A stretch of 64,000 bases of DNA from Candidatus Thiodiazotropha sp. (ex Monitilora ramsayi). GTDB taxonomy: Bacteria > Pseudomonadota > Gammaproteobacteria > Chromatiales > Chromatiaceae. The position numbers and the translations under genes were made by a program. Below the pieces are notes generated by a model, which was given only the letters and a program-made list of their open reading frames with translations, ran no database searches and had not been told where the DNA came from. The stretch is taken from the NCBI GenBank assembly GCA_025655595.1, contig JAHXIO010000001.1:186001-250000 (forward strand), written 5' to 3'. Positions 37,791 to 47,137 of the stretch are shown piece after piece; the stretch's first letter is position 1; each line of letters starts with the position of its first letter.

Positions 37791-38363
37791 TTAACTGAAG
37801 AGCTGGCTCATGTCCACGTCGGTCAATTCCGCCTCATCGAATTCCAGCAACTCAGCTGCCTTGAATCCCAGGCGTTGAGCAACGAGGATATCCGGGAACT
37901 GTTCGATTCTGACATTGTTGATATTCACCGACTCGTTGTAGAACTCGCGCCGGTCGGCGATGCTGTTCTCCAGGCCGGTTATACGGGACTGTAAGTGCAG
38001 AAAGGTCTCGTTGGCTTTCAGGTCGGGGTAGTTTTCGGCGACTGCGAAGAGATTGCCCAGACCGAGGCGCAACTGGCTCTCAGCGGCACCGACAGCACCA
38101 ACGTCACCTTGGCGCACGGCATTGTTCACTGCAGCGCGAGCCTGCATGACTTTTTCCAAGGTCTCCTGCTCGAATTTCATATACTGCTTACAGGTCTCCA
38201 CCAGCTTGGGCAGTTCGTCATGCCGTTGCTTGAGCAATACGTCGATGTTGGCCCAGGCCTTGGTGACGTCATGTTTCAGCCGTACCAGATTGTTGTAAAT
38301 CAGCACGCCATAGATCAGGATAGCGACTACGATCCCGATCAGGACGAACAGTAAAATTTCCAT
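37791..38363 (-). CDS. LemA family protein
   Basis: A 190-residue protein with one N-terminal membrane helix (MEILLFVLIGIVVAILIYGV) and long helical hairpins typical of LemA (NNLVRLKHDVTKAWANIDVL, RHDELPKLVETCKQYMKFEQ, YNESVNINNVRIEQFPDILV). LemA proteins are membrane-anchored helical bundles of unknown role. The start at 38363 has GGAGGTAAGCAGCTG just upstream; the 33 extra codons in the track overlap the divergent carbonic anhydrase gene. The downstream gene is a GIDE-domain protein, a common partnership. Confidence 0.95.
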   Translation of the reverse strand: MEILLFVLIGIVVAILIYGVLIYNNLVRLKHDVTKAWANIDVLLKQRHDELPKLVETCKQYMKFEQETLEKVMQARAAVNNAVRQGDVGAVGAAESQLRLGLGNLFAVAENYPDLKANETFLHLQSRITGLENSIADRREFYNESVNINNVRIEQFPDILVAQRLGFKAAELLEFDEAELTDVDMSQLFS

Positions 38364-38385
38364 CAGCTGCTTACCTCCGATTGCC

Positions 38386-38916
38386 ATGTCCAATATACGC
38401 CGCTTCGAATCCCACACCCCAAACATTGCCCAGGATGCCTGGGTCGACGAAACGGCTGTCATTATCGGCGATGTCAGTATCGCATCCCAGGCCTCGATCT
38501 GGCCAATGTGCGTGCTCCGGGGTGATGTGCATCACATCAAGATCGGAGAACGGTCCAATATCCAGGATGGCTCGATACTGCATGTTTCCCACGACAGCCA
38601 CTATCTGCCCGGCGGACGTCCGCTGACCATCGGTGATGGTGTGACGGTAGGCCATCGGGTGATGCTGCATGGCTGTGAGATTGCCGACGGTTGTTTTATC
38701 GGCATGGGTTCGACAATTCTTGATGGTGCTGTTCTCGAACCCGAGACGATGCTAGGTGCAGGTTCACTGGTGCCCCAGGGGCGAACACTGGAAGGTGGCT
38801 ATCTGTGGTTGGGTCGACCGGCCAGACGGGTGCGCGCCCTTAACGAAAAGGAAGTTGAGGTAATTCACTATACGGCTAATCACTATGTTCGCCTGTCACA
38901 GCGACACCAAAAATAG
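38386..38916 (+). CDS. Gamma-carbonic anhydrase family protein (YrdA-like)
   Basis: A 176-residue hexapeptide-repeat (left-handed beta-helix) protein. The metal ligands and repeats are RGDVHHIKIGERSNIQDGSI, HVSHDSHYLP and GHRVMLHGCEIADGCFIGMG, as in E. coli YrdA and mitochondrial gamma-carbonic anhydrases. It could hydrate CO2 or be a structural or assembly factor; activity cannot be told from sequence. It is divergent from lemA, with only 22 bp between the starts. Confidence 0.92.
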   Translation: MSNIRRFESHTPNIAQDAWVDETAVIIGDVSIASQASIWPMCVLRGDVHHIKIGERSNIQDGSILHVSHDSHYLPGGRPLTIGDGVTVGHRVMLHGCEIADGCFIGMGSTILDGAVLEPETMLGAGSLVPQGRTLEGGYLWLGRPARRVRALNEKEVEVIHYTANHYVRLSQRHQK

Positions 38917-39006
38917 GATTTAAAAGTCATGCCGGCCGATATTCTGTACGACGTATTTCCTCGACACTGGAGTCACCAATTAAAAAGGAAGTCCGGCAGG
39001 CCGCAA

Positions 39007-39018
39007 ACTAATATTAGT
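39007..39018. promoter_or_regulatory. Perfect 12-bp palindrome ACTAATATTAGT
   Basis: A perfect inverted repeat in the 237-bp gap ahead of the Rcp1-type response regulator gene. Its place would suit a regulator site for the downstream response regulator/c-di-GMP genes. Chance occurrence in an AT-rich patch cannot be excluded. Confidence 0.3.
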
Positions 39019-39153
39019 GTTAACGGGGCCTGGCGTAATCTACGGATTGCGATTATTGCAAACGTCTTTGCCGAGGGTATGGTGTATATCTGGTTAAGTC
39101 GTCAGGCATGAAGCTATAACAGAGTGCCGATGGTGATACGGGGGAGCTTAAGG

Positions 39154-39579
39154 GTGAAAAAAAATCATATCCTATTGGTTGAAGATAATCCCGATGATGA
39201 ACTGCTTGCGATGCGCGCGCTGAAAAAGAACAATATTCTCAATGAGGTAAAAGTAGCTCGAGATGGTGCCGAGGCCCTTGACTACCTCGAGAGTCTAGCC
39301 GGGGATGATACACTTCCGGAGCTTATTTTACTGGATCTGAAACTACCAAAGGTCAGTGGTCTGGAAGTGTTGAAGACCATTCGTAATAACCCGAGAACCC
39401 AGTTGTTGCCGGTTGTGATACTGACCTCATCAGATGAAGAGAAAGATCTGGTGAGTAGTTATCAACTGGGTGCCAATAGCTATATCCGGAAACCTGTGGA
39501 TTTCGGTCAGTTTGTTGATGCGGTCCAACAGTTGGGAGTCTACTGGCTGGTATTGAATTTAACGCCGCCCGCAAAATAG
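39154..39579 (+). CDS. Single-domain response regulator of Rcp1 type
   Basis: A 141-residue stand-alone receiver of the type that partners bacteriophytochromes (Rcp1/RcpA). Features are ILLVEDNPDDELLAMRALKK at the start, phospho-acceptor in LILLDLKLPKVSG, and SYIRKPVDFGQFVDAVQQLG at the end. The GTG at 39154 follows GGGGGAGCTTAAGG; the ATG-like upstream start of the track is not needed. It lies 2 bp upstream of a REC-GGDEF-EAL protein gene, so the two are translated together. The likely kinase is the phytochrome-family-like kinase at 43747, because that kinase has the DHp sequence typical for Rcp1 partners. Confidence 0.93.
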   Translation: MKKNHILLVEDNPDDELLAMRALKKNNILNEVKVARDGAEALDYLESLAGDDTLPELILLDLKLPKVSGLEVLKTIRNNPRTQLLPVVILTSSDEEKDLVSSYQLGANSYIRKPVDFGQFVDAVQQLGVYWLVLNLTPPAK

Positions 39580-39581
39580 CT

Positions 39582-41273
39582 ATGACTGACAATTGCTTGC
39601 GTCTGCTATTGGCCGAGGACTCAGAGGATGATGCCCTTTTGTTATTGCATCACCTGAAAAAAGACAGGTGGGAGATCGAGCACTATGTCAGGGTGGATAA
39701 CCCTGAAGACATGCGAGCCGCTTTGGATGACGGAACCTGGGATCTGGTGATAACCGACCACAATATGCCCTCGTTTGATTCGGAAGAGGCGCTGAAGCTG
39801 GTGCGCGAGAATCATTCGGATATTCCAGTCATCATTGTCTCAGGCAGTATCGGCGAGGAGCTGGCCGTCTCCATGATGAAGAGCGGCGCGGCCGATTACA
39901 TCATGAAGCACAATCTAACCCGTCTCGGTGCTGCGATTGAGCGGGAGTTACACGAGGCAAAGTCACGTGCAGCACGTCGCCATGCTGAAGACCAACTGCA
40001 ACATATGGCGTTCCATGATTCGCTGACCAATCTCAAGAATCGGCGTGAACTGGAACAGGCACTGACAGAAACACTCCGTAGCGCACGCCGAAACCATGAG
40101 ATTCACTCATTTATGTATCTCGATCTGGATCAGTTCAAGGTGATCAATGATACCTGTGGCCACATGGCCGGAGATGAGATGTTGCGCCAGATCTCAGCGC
40201 TGTTGAAGCACCAGGTAAGGGAGACCGATCTGCTGGCGCGCCTTGGTGGTGATGAGTTTGGCGTGATTTTACGCAACTGTTCGCTACTCCAGGCTGAACT
40301 CCTGGCCAACAAGCTTCGCGAGGCCGTCGAAGGCTATAAATTTGTGTGGGAAACGCGACCATTCAGCACGGCGGTGAGTATCGGCCTGGTCGATATTACA
40401 CCCGAAACTAAAAGCAGCGACGAAATCCTGAGTAATGCCGATATGGCCTGCTTCGCGGCTAAAAGTCGGGGGCGAAACCGTGTTCATGTCTACACGGCAG
40501 AAGATGACGAGTTGGCATTGCGACGTGATGAGATGCAGTGGATAAGTAGGATCAACAGTGCGCTGGATGAGGGGCGTTTTCTACTCTATCAGCAACCGAT
40601 TGTTTCGCTGCAAGACGATCACACACCGAGGCATGCCGAGATCCTGCTGCGTATGCAGGGCACTGATGGCAGCATTATAGAGCCTGGCGCATTTATCCCA
40701 GCGGCGGAAAGATATGATTTGATGCCGCGTCTTGATCGCTGGGTCGTGAATGCAATATTCAGCTACCTGGGTGAAAGGGCCGGTCTGTGTGCGGATGGTC
40801 GTCTCCACTTTATCAATCTTTCCGGTAATTCTTTGAATGATCCAGATTTTTTTCTCTATATACGGGAGCGGATGTCGCATCTGAAAGTCCCAGCGGAATC
40901 CATTTGTTTTGAAGTGACGGAGACGGCCGCGATCAATAACCTCAACACGACGGTCAGCTTTATACAGGAGATCCGGGAGATGGGATGCTCCTTCGCGCTT
41001 GATGATTTCGGCACCGGACTCAGCTCCTTTTCGTACCTCAAATCGTTACCCGTCGATTTTCTAAAGGTCGATGGGTCATTCGTAAAGCAGGTAGAAGAAG
41101 ATGAGATGAGTCGTGCCATTGTTGACGCGATCAATAAAATCGGGCATGTGGCTGGGTTAAAGACCATTGCGGAATTTGTTGAGCAGGATGAGACGTATAA
41201 TTTACTCCAGGCGATGGGACTCGATTTTGCCCAGGGCTACGGTATCTGCAGGCCGACCCCGTTAGCGAGTTAA
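39582..41273 (+). CDS. REC-GGDEF-EAL c-di-GMP signalling protein
   Basis: A 563-residue three-domain protein. The receiver (about 1-125) has its phospho-acceptor in DLVITDHNMPSFDS. The GGDEF domain, about 150-305, has RLGGDEFGV with the active-site Asp/Glu intact, so cyclase activity is possible. The EAL domain, about 320-560, reads AEILLRM in place of EAL (E kept) with FEVTETAA, LDDFGTGLSSFSYL and LKVDGSFVKQ present, so phosphodiesterase activity is also plausible. It is 2 bp after the Rcp1-type gene and could receive phosphate from the same kinase. Confidence 0.95.
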   Translation: MTDNCLRLLLAEDSEDDALLLLHHLKKDRWEIEHYVRVDNPEDMRAALDDGTWDLVITDHNMPSFDSEEALKLVRENHSDIPVIIVSGSIGEELAVSMMKSGAADYIMKHNLTRLGAAIERELHEAKSRAARRHAEDQLQHMAFHDSLTNLKNRRELEQALTETLRSARRNHEIHSFMYLDLDQFKVINDTCGHMAGDEMLRQISALLKHQVRETDLLARLGGDEFGVILRNCSLLQAELLANKLREAVEGYKFVWETRPFSTAVSIGLVDITPETKSSDEILSNADMACFAAKSRGRNRVHVYTAEDDELALRRDEMQWISRINSALDEGRFLLYQQPIVSLQDDHTPRHAEILLRMQGTDGSIIEPGAFIPAAERYDLMPRLDRWVVNAIFSYLGERAGLCADGRLHFINLSGNSLNDPDFFLYIRERMSHLKVPAESICFEVTETAAINNLNTTVSFIQEIREMGCSFALDDFGTGLSSFSYLKSLPVDFLKVDGSFVKQVEEDEMSRAIVDAINKIGHVAGLKTIAEFVEQDETYNLLQAMGLDFAQGYGICRPTPLAS

Positions 41274-41298
41274 TATGCCAACGAGTTTCTTTCCCGGT

Positions 41299-43473
41299 TC
41301 AAAGCGCCGTTCGAACTTCCAGCCACACTGAACGGCTCTCCATGGGGTAGTCTTCGGGTATCGATGTCGTGCTGGGCTCGCGGATGTCCTCATCAAACAG
41401 ATTGCGAACCGCCAAAGCCAGGTCGATAGTGTCGAATAGTTTCTTGCGGCGCAGGGTCAGGTTGACGGTGCTGTAGTCATCGATGTCAGAACGCGTATCT
41501 CCTGCAGCCCGCTTACGGTCGCCAATCCATATCCACTGGCCGTCAACTGACCACCTGGGTAGGAATTTCCAGTGCGCATTGGCGTAGGCTTGTAGTCCAG
41601 GCGCATCCGGTGTCGGGTCGCCGGTCGCTTTGTCTTCCGAGTCTTGCCAGGCCAGATTCCCTGTTAAACGGAGGTTTCGGGTGGTTTCCCAGTCTATCTC
41701 CAGTTCAACGCCCTGGCCTTTCTGGTCTCGACTGTTTTGCGAGGTTGCGGATGCCCCGCCTGGATCGGGAACGAACTCGATCAGACCATCGATTTCGTAA
41801 ACGAAGAGGTTGGCGGCCATTCGCAGGTCCGGTGATGGGCGATAATCCAAAGCCAGTTCCAGGGTATCGATCACTTCCGGATCAAGGTTGGGGTTACCCA
41901 AACCGATGGGATTGTTTTGCGCATGCATGTTGCTGAAGCTGGGTGCCCGAAAAGCGCGTCCGTAAAGCAGTTTTGTGGTCAGATCGTGACGCGTCTGCCA
42001 CACCAGTGCTGCCCTTGGGTTGAATGTGCCGCCGAAGTCGGAGTAGTGGTCGTATCGGGCGCCGAGGGTCAGCTCCCAGTTATGGGTGAAGGCCCACTCA
42101 TCCTGGGCGGAGAGGTACCAGAGCTTTCGGTCGACATCGGGCATAAAGATGCCGGGCTGGCCGGTAAGATCGGTCAGAGAACCGTCCACCACAGCCTGAC
42201 TACCGTCTATGACGCCTGGTCCCCAGTTCTGTCTGGCGCGATAGCGGACGTCGGCATACTGGTATCCGAGTGCAAAGCGCATGTTGTGTTGCGCCAGACC
42301 GTTATAAAGCGCCGAGGTCTCAAGGCTGTAGCGGTTGAATGTGTGCTCCGGGGCGCCGATGAAACCATCGGTGAACAGGGTGAAGCCAGCAGGGGAGGTG
42401 AAGTTAAGATTGCCGTCACTGCCGATGGGCAGAACCGCACCGGCGGGAAACAGCTGCAGATGGTCCTCCTCCTCGTTGTACAGGTAGCCCAATCGGAATC
42501 CAAGCGTCCAGTTCTGAAACCACTGGTCATTGCTGTAATCAATATCACCCAAGAGTAGGTTGCTACTCCTCCGGTTGTTAGTGCTCAAGGCCTCAGTAAG
42601 ACCGGCACCAACTCCTCCATCCCTTTCACTCCAGCCCCACAGGTGGAGCTTCCAGTGTTGCCGGTTCATCACAACGTGCGTACTGATGGTGTTGTATTGG
42701 GTCTCTAACGGTCCGGGTGCCAGGGAGGCTGAGGTGCCGAAATTAACATCCAATGCGCTCTGCGTATCCCGCCCGATGATACGCTCGTCATCCCCGTCCG
42801 ATCGCATAAGGTCGAAACCCACTGCCAGATCCCAGTCTCCGTATTTGCCGCCATGTTGTACCCAGGCATCCTTGCGGCCAAATGAGCCGCCGCGCACGCC
42901 TGCCTGAACCCCATCTATCTCCTGGCCATCCTTGGTGATTACGTTAATGGTGCCGGCAAAAGCATCTGCGCCGTGAACCGCAGAGCCCGGCCCACGGATT
43001 ACCTCCACCCGGGAGATCATACTGACCGGGAGTTGGAACTGGGCGGGGCGAAAGCCCACGTGAAGATTCTGAATAGGTTGACCGTTGATCAACAGCAAAA
43101 CCTGGGGATTACCCTCGGTATGAATACCGCGAATAGACCATTTTTTTGTAAACAGCGAGAACGAAGAGATGTAGACATGTAGTCCCGGTACAGTCTCGAG
43201 CACCTCATCCAGTGTGGCAGCTCCTATGGCCTCAATCTCTTCCTTGGTAATGACGCTGGCAACCGAGGGTGCGAGAAATACGGGTTTGGCGCTGCCGGTG
43301 GCGCTGGTCAGAATGGCATCGGTTCGATAGTAGTCCTCTTCGCTGGGACCGCTGAAGAGCCGTTCGGCCTCCTTCATCTGCTGGTCTGAAATCAATGGGT
43401 CGTCAGCGGAGGCGGGTAGAGAAACCGAAACAGCCAGCGCCAGGATCATTGATAGACGATGTATATTTTTCAT
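41299..43473 (-). CDS. TonB-dependent outer membrane receptor
   Basis: A 724-residue receptor with signal peptide (MILALAVSVSLPASA), plug domain (APSVASVITKEEIEAIGAAT, LLLINGQPIQNLHV, VEVIRGPGSAVHGADAFAGT) and a 22-strand-type barrel ending in the canonical aromatic C-terminus (SVWLEVRTAL). Plug and barrel look complete; I did not see a clear TonB box. It is divergent from a histidine kinase and two periplasmic binding proteins and convergent with the GGDEF-EAL gene. The ligand cannot be read from sequence. Confidence 0.93.
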   Translation of the reverse strand: MKNIHRLSMILALAVSVSLPASADDPLISDQQMKEAERLFSGPSEEDYYRTDAILTSATGSAKPVFLAPSVASVITKEEIEAIGAATLDEVLETVPGLHVYISSFSLFTKKWSIRGIHTEGNPQVLLLINGQPIQNLHVGFRPAQFQLPVSMISRVEVIRGPGSAVHGADAFAGTINVITKDGQEIDGVQAGVRGGSFGRKDAWVQHGGKYGDWDLAVGFDLMRSDGDDERIIGRDTQSALDVNFGTSASLAPGPLETQYNTISTHVVMNRQHWKLHLWGWSERDGGVGAGLTEALSTNNRRSSNLLLGDIDYSNDQWFQNWTLGFRLGYLYNEEEDHLQLFPAGAVLPIGSDGNLNFTSPAGFTLFTDGFIGAPEHTFNRYSLETSALYNGLAQHNMRFALGYQYADVRYRARQNWGPGVIDGSQAVVDGSLTDLTGQPGIFMPDVDRKLWYLSAQDEWAFTHNWELTLGARYDHYSDFGGTFNPRAALVWQTRHDLTTKLLYGRAFRAPSFSNMHAQNNPIGLGNPNLDPEVIDTLELALDYRPSPDLRMAANLFVYEIDGLIEFVPDPGGASATSQNSRDQKGQGVELEIDWETTRNLRLTGNLAWQDSEDKATGDPTPDAPGLQAYANAHWKFLPRWSVDGQWIWIGDRKRAAGDTRSDIDDYSTVNLTLRRKKLFDTIDLALAVRNLFDEDIREPSTTSIPEDYPMESRSVWLEVRTAL

Positions 43474-43746
43474 ATTGTGGCCTGGAAGCGCACAGCAGAG
43501 TGTGAGAGTCTTTTTACCCTACTACTATTAAGGTAGATTTTGTAGTGGTGCTGATGGCTGGACAGTATTCCTTCCGTCAGGCTTATGATGCTTTATCGAG
43601 CACTGATTCAAAAAATTTAGTCAGGAAGGTAATTCCTTATCACTCGAAGAAGCGGGTTGTCAGAACAGGAATATCTGGTTGATGTGGAGTCGCCATACTT
43701 TCTTGCGAAGGGGTGATTTCTTGTGCCCACCACACTGGCTTAGTTT

Positions 43747-45354
43747 ATGACCATATCTGAAATCGGAGAAAAAACGAAAAGACTCCCACCGATCAGAATC
43801 TATCTGATCGTGATGAATCTGGCCCTGCTACTGATATTTGCCGGCATCAGCTTGCTTTTCTGGCAGCAGATCGTTGATTTTCGTGAGCGAAAACAGCAAG
43901 AAGATATTCAGGCCATGCACGCTGCGATGCAGGCCAGCAGTGCCTCCTTGATGCGCAGTATGGTTTTGAGCGCAAACCAGGCCGTTACGGGTTATGACTT
44001 TAGTTTCCTCAATACACTGATGCAGCAGGTTGCTGAAGGCGATGATGAGATCCGTTCTTGCCAGATGGTCAGTGAAGTGGGAATGGTGATTGCACATAAT
44101 GATCCGCGTCAGGTGGGTAAAGTACTCGAGGGCGATTTGGATAAGCGGGCATTGGCACTCATGAAGAGTGATTTTCAGGGAGTCGGGCAGAGTGCGCCTC
44201 CCATAAAGTTTCTCAGAAGCGGCCCGGATACATCTCAGCCTGGCGATCTGCTGGAGGCCGTATCTCCGATCCATAATGGCGGAGAACTCTGGGGAATCTT
44301 ACGCTGTGGTTTTTCCACAGAACGCCTGCAGAAACATATTCAAACCCGTGAAAAGGAGTGGGAACAACAGCTTCAGCAAACCAAGATTTTCTATTTATCA
44401 GTGGTGGGTCTGTTAGTTCTGCTAGGGTTTTCGGTGGCACTTCTTTTTACCCGGCGATTACTCAAAGTCATCAGCGAGCTTGCTGTGGGAGTCAGGCAGG
44501 TGTCCGAGGGAGATCTTCAGCACCAGCTGAATATACAGGATCTTGTCTGTGCCGAATTTGGCTCCCTTGCCCACTCTTTCGATACCATGACTCAAAATCT
44601 GGAGACTTCCCGCAGGCAGCTGGATGAGCATAACCGGTCTCTTGAATTGAAAGTTGCAGAGCGTACCTTCGAGCTGGAACGCAGCAACAAGGAGCTTGAG
44701 GCGTTTAACTATTCCGTTTCTCACGATCTCAGAGCGCCCCTGCGCAGTATTGACGGGTTCAGCCAGGCATTGGAGGAGGATTATCGCAGTCAGCTCGATG
44801 GAACAGGGCGGGATTATCTGAGGCGGGTACGAGCTGCAGCAAACCGCATGGGATTGCTGATTGACGACATGTTAAGGCTCTCTCGATTGGGTCGGCAGGA
44901 GATGACCATTGGCAATGTAAACCTGACTGAGCTGGCGGAGTCTGTTGTCAATAAATTACGTGAAACAGATATGGAACGCTCTGTCGCATTTAAGATAGAG
45001 CCTGGGTTGCAGACCAGGGGGGATGCCCACCTGCTGGATATCGCTTTGGATAATCTGATAGGAAATGCTTGGAAGTACAGTGCACGTAGAAATCATGCCG
45101 AGATTGAGATTGGGCAAACCCAGCATGACGGCAATAAGGTGTTCTTTGTGCGCGACAATGGCGCAGGTTTTGATATGAAATATGTCGACAAATTGTTTGG
45201 TGCCTTCCAGCGTTTACATAAGAGTACGGAATTTGAAGGGACGGGTGTAGGGCTGGCGACAGTGGCAAGAATTGTCCACCGCCATGGAGGATCTATTTGG
45301 GCTGAAGCCGAAGTGGATAAAGGGGCGACTTTTTACTTCAAACTGCCAGAGTAG
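43747..45354 (+). CDS. Sensor histidine kinase (phytochrome-type DHp)
   Basis: A 535-residue membrane kinase with two helices (about 18-41 and 218-241), a periplasmic sensor between them of about 175 residues, and a HAMP-like linker (RRLLKVISELAVGVRQVSEG). The phospho-acceptor is in FNYSVSHDLRAPLRSIDGFS, the sequence type of phytochrome and related kinases. The ATPase region has LDNLIGNAWKYS, VRDNGAGFDMKY and GTGVGLATVARIVHRHGGSI. No receiver is attached, so a separate one is needed; the Rcp1-type gene at 39154 is the natural candidate. A binding-protein gene starts 8 bp after the stop. Confidence 0.93.
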   Translation: MTISEIGEKTKRLPPIRIYLIVMNLALLLIFAGISLLFWQQIVDFRERKQQEDIQAMHAAMQASSASLMRSMVLSANQAVTGYDFSFLNTLMQQVAEGDDEIRSCQMVSEVGMVIAHNDPRQVGKVLEGDLDKRALALMKSDFQGVGQSAPPIKFLRSGPDTSQPGDLLEAVSPIHNGGELWGILRCGFSTERLQKHIQTREKEWEQQLQQTKIFYLSVVGLLVLLGFSVALLFTRRLLKVISELAVGVRQVSEGDLQHQLNIQDLVCAEFGSLAHSFDTMTQNLETSRRQLDEHNRSLELKVAERTFELERSNKELEAFNYSVSHDLRAPLRSIDGFSQALEEDYRSQLDGTGRDYLRRVRAAANRMGLLIDDMLRLSRLGRQEMTIGNVNLTELAESVVNKLRETDMERSVAFKIEPGLQTRGDAHLLDIALDNLIGNAWKYSARRNHAEIEIGQTQHDGNKVFFVRDNGAGFDMKYVDKLFGAFQRLHKSTEFEGTGVGLATVARIVHRHGGSIWAEAEVDKGATFYFKLPE

Positions 45355-45362
45355 ATGATTTT

Positions 45363-46154
45363 TTGAAGACAGGAATCCATAACCTGATATGCGGACTCTC
45401 TCTTTGTCTGCTCATCCTGGCAGGGTCCGCGTATGCCGATACGGCGCTGCGTTTTTACTATTTCAATCCCGATGCGCCACAGCATAACCTCGAGCGTTTG
45501 AAGCACGACATGGAGATGTTGCTGGATAAGCTGGGTTTGGATGTTGACTTTCAACCCTTTGCTCGTTTGACCGATTTCAATCAGGGCGTGCGTAGTGATC
45601 GTCCATCTTTTGTGTTTGCGCCCGATTGGTATCTGCATAGTTATGGCAACGCATTGCAGCTCAAGCCAATGCTGCAAGCAGTTCGCGATCATCGCCAAAG
45701 CTATCATAAGGTGCTGGTTTCTGCGCGATATTCACACAAAGACATGCAAGCGTCTGAGCGTATCTCTCTAGCCATGACCAGCTTAGGTCCAGATTCCGTT
45801 GAGATTCTCAACATTATTTTTCCCGATGATGAAGTGGTTGACCTGAAAAAGATCCGTGTGGTCGAGGTGCCGAAGGATGTAGATGCCATTTTTGCAGCGG
45901 CATTAACGCAGGTGGATGTGGCTTTGGTTTCTCAGGTCAGCCTGCAGCAGTTTCGAGCAATCAATCCGCGATTGATTGATTCGCTGAATGTGTTGGGGAA
46001 ATCCAAATCATTGGATATGCCGGTACTTGGTTATCTGGAGGATTCATCCACTTCCGAACAGCTGGCGATATTCCGACAATTCATGATTTCAACAGGAAGC
46101 AGTCAAGTGATGCGTGCGCTTCGTATAGATGGATGGAGTGAACACAATGAGTAG
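45363..46154 (+). CDS. PhnD-like periplasmic binding protein
   Basis: A 263-residue periplasmic protein of the PhnD-like (phosphate/phosphonate-type) binding protein class. It begins with the TTG at 45363; translation from it gives a clean signal peptide (MKTGIHNLICGLSLCLLILA...AYA), which supports that start. Conserved parts are RPSFVFAPDWYLHSYGNALQ, IFPDDEVVDLKKIRVVEVPK and VDVALVSQVSLQQFRAINPR. No permease or ATPase follows. It is 8 bp after the kinase stop and overlaps the next binding protein gene by 8 bp, so a sensory rather than transport role is likely. Confidence 0.85.
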   Translation: MKTGIHNLICGLSLCLLILAGSAYADTALRFYYFNPDAPQHNLERLKHDMEMLLDKLGLDVDFQPFARLTDFNQGVRSDRPSFVFAPDWYLHSYGNALQLKPMLQAVRDHRQSYHKVLVSARYSHKDMQASERISLAMTSLGPDSVEILNIIFPDDEVVDLKKIRVVEVPKDVDAIFAAALTQVDVALVSQVSLQQFRAINPRLIDSLNVLGKSKSLDMPVLGYLEDSSTSEQLAIFRQFMISTGSSQVMRALRIDGWSEHNE

Positions 46155-47070
46155 GCGTTGGCGGGCTTTGATCTTACTGTTATTTACCTGGCCTGCATGG
46201 TCTGCAGAGGGCCCCGTGGCTGTTTTATTATCAGATAGTGAAGCCGCATATGAGCAGCCGCTGGCTGAGTTTGAAGCGAAATTGATGCGGGATGTCTCAG
46301 TTTACAATCTTCATGGTGATATCAAAAGGGCGCCTGAATTGATGCAAAGGATTATGAATTCCGGCCCGTCCTTGATTCTGGCGCTGGGCGCAAAAGCTGC
46401 CTACTTTGCCAAGGCTGCTACCGCATCGAGACAGGATGTACCGGTCGTATTCGCCATGGTACTCAACTGGCAGCGTTATAAACTGATGCAAGGGCAGGGA
46501 AACATCGCCGGAATCGACTCCGATGTCTCATCGGGTACCCAATTGCTCTCATTGAACCTGCTCTTCCCTGAAGTCGCGCGGCTAGGTATTCTCTATAGCA
46601 AGACTCACAGTTCATCGACCATCGATGAAGCTGTTCGTGCGGCTGAGCTGGTGGGCATGGATGTCGTCTCCTATCCGATCGATAGAGCCAAAGAACTCAA
46701 GCAGGGATACCGGCGACTGGTGGGGAGGGTCGATGCGCTTTGGTTGCCGACAGATCCGGTACTGTATACGTTGGACAATATTCACTGGCTGAAACGGCAG
46801 TGTCTTAAAGATCGTCTGATCTGCATTGGTCAGTCCGATAATATCGTGCGTTTGGGAATGCTGCTGGCTGTCAATCCGGATATTCCCAGTATTGGGTTGC
46901 AGGCTGCAGTCATAGCCGAGGATATTCTGCATCACGGCGTAAAACCCAGTGAGATTGGTGTGCAGGACCCTCTTGGTACTCGTCTGACCTTGAATGCTGG
47001 AACAGCAAAGAAAATTGGGCTTACGCTGGCAGAGGATGTGTTGCGGATGGCTGATGAGGTTGTTGAGTAG
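46147..47070 (+). CDS. ABC-type substrate-binding protein (PF04392-like)
   Basis: A 307-residue exported protein from the ATG at 46147 (MSRRWRALILLLFTWPAWSA signal peptide; GGAG 10 bases upstream). The fold is the PF04392 ABC-substrate-binding type, with SLILALGAKAAYFAKAATAS, LSLNLLFPEVARLGILYSKT and DALWLPTDPVLYTLDNIHWL. Proteins of this class often serve as partners for kinases and TonB receptors without a transporter. It is the last gene of the kinase/PhnD-like operon and is convergent to aroE. Confidence 0.87.
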   Translation: MSRRWRALILLLFTWPAWSAEGPVAVLLSDSEAAYEQPLAEFEAKLMRDVSVYNLHGDIKRAPELMQRIMNSGPSLILALGAKAAYFAKAATASRQDVPVVFAMVLNWQRYKLMQGQGNIAGIDSDVSSGTQLLSLNLLFPEVARLGILYSKTHSSSTIDEAVRAAELVGMDVVSYPIDRAKELKQGYRRLVGRVDALWLPTDPVLYTLDNIHWLKRQCLKDRLICIGQSDNIVRLGMLLAVNPDIPSIGLQAAVIAEDILHHGVKPSEIGVQDPLGTRLTLNAGTAKKIGLTLAEDVLRMADEVVE

Positions 47071-47137
47071 TCGGAGCGGGCGCAGCAATTGCGTTCCCGG
47101 TCAAGTCATTTCACATGTCTCGGAGTATCGGTCGGTT

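Noticed and set aside
38929-39111. 60-residue plus-strand ORF before the Rcp1-type gene
   Set aside because: Weak ribosome site, no recognisable domain and atypical codon use; more likely non-coding leader. Kept out of the annotation.
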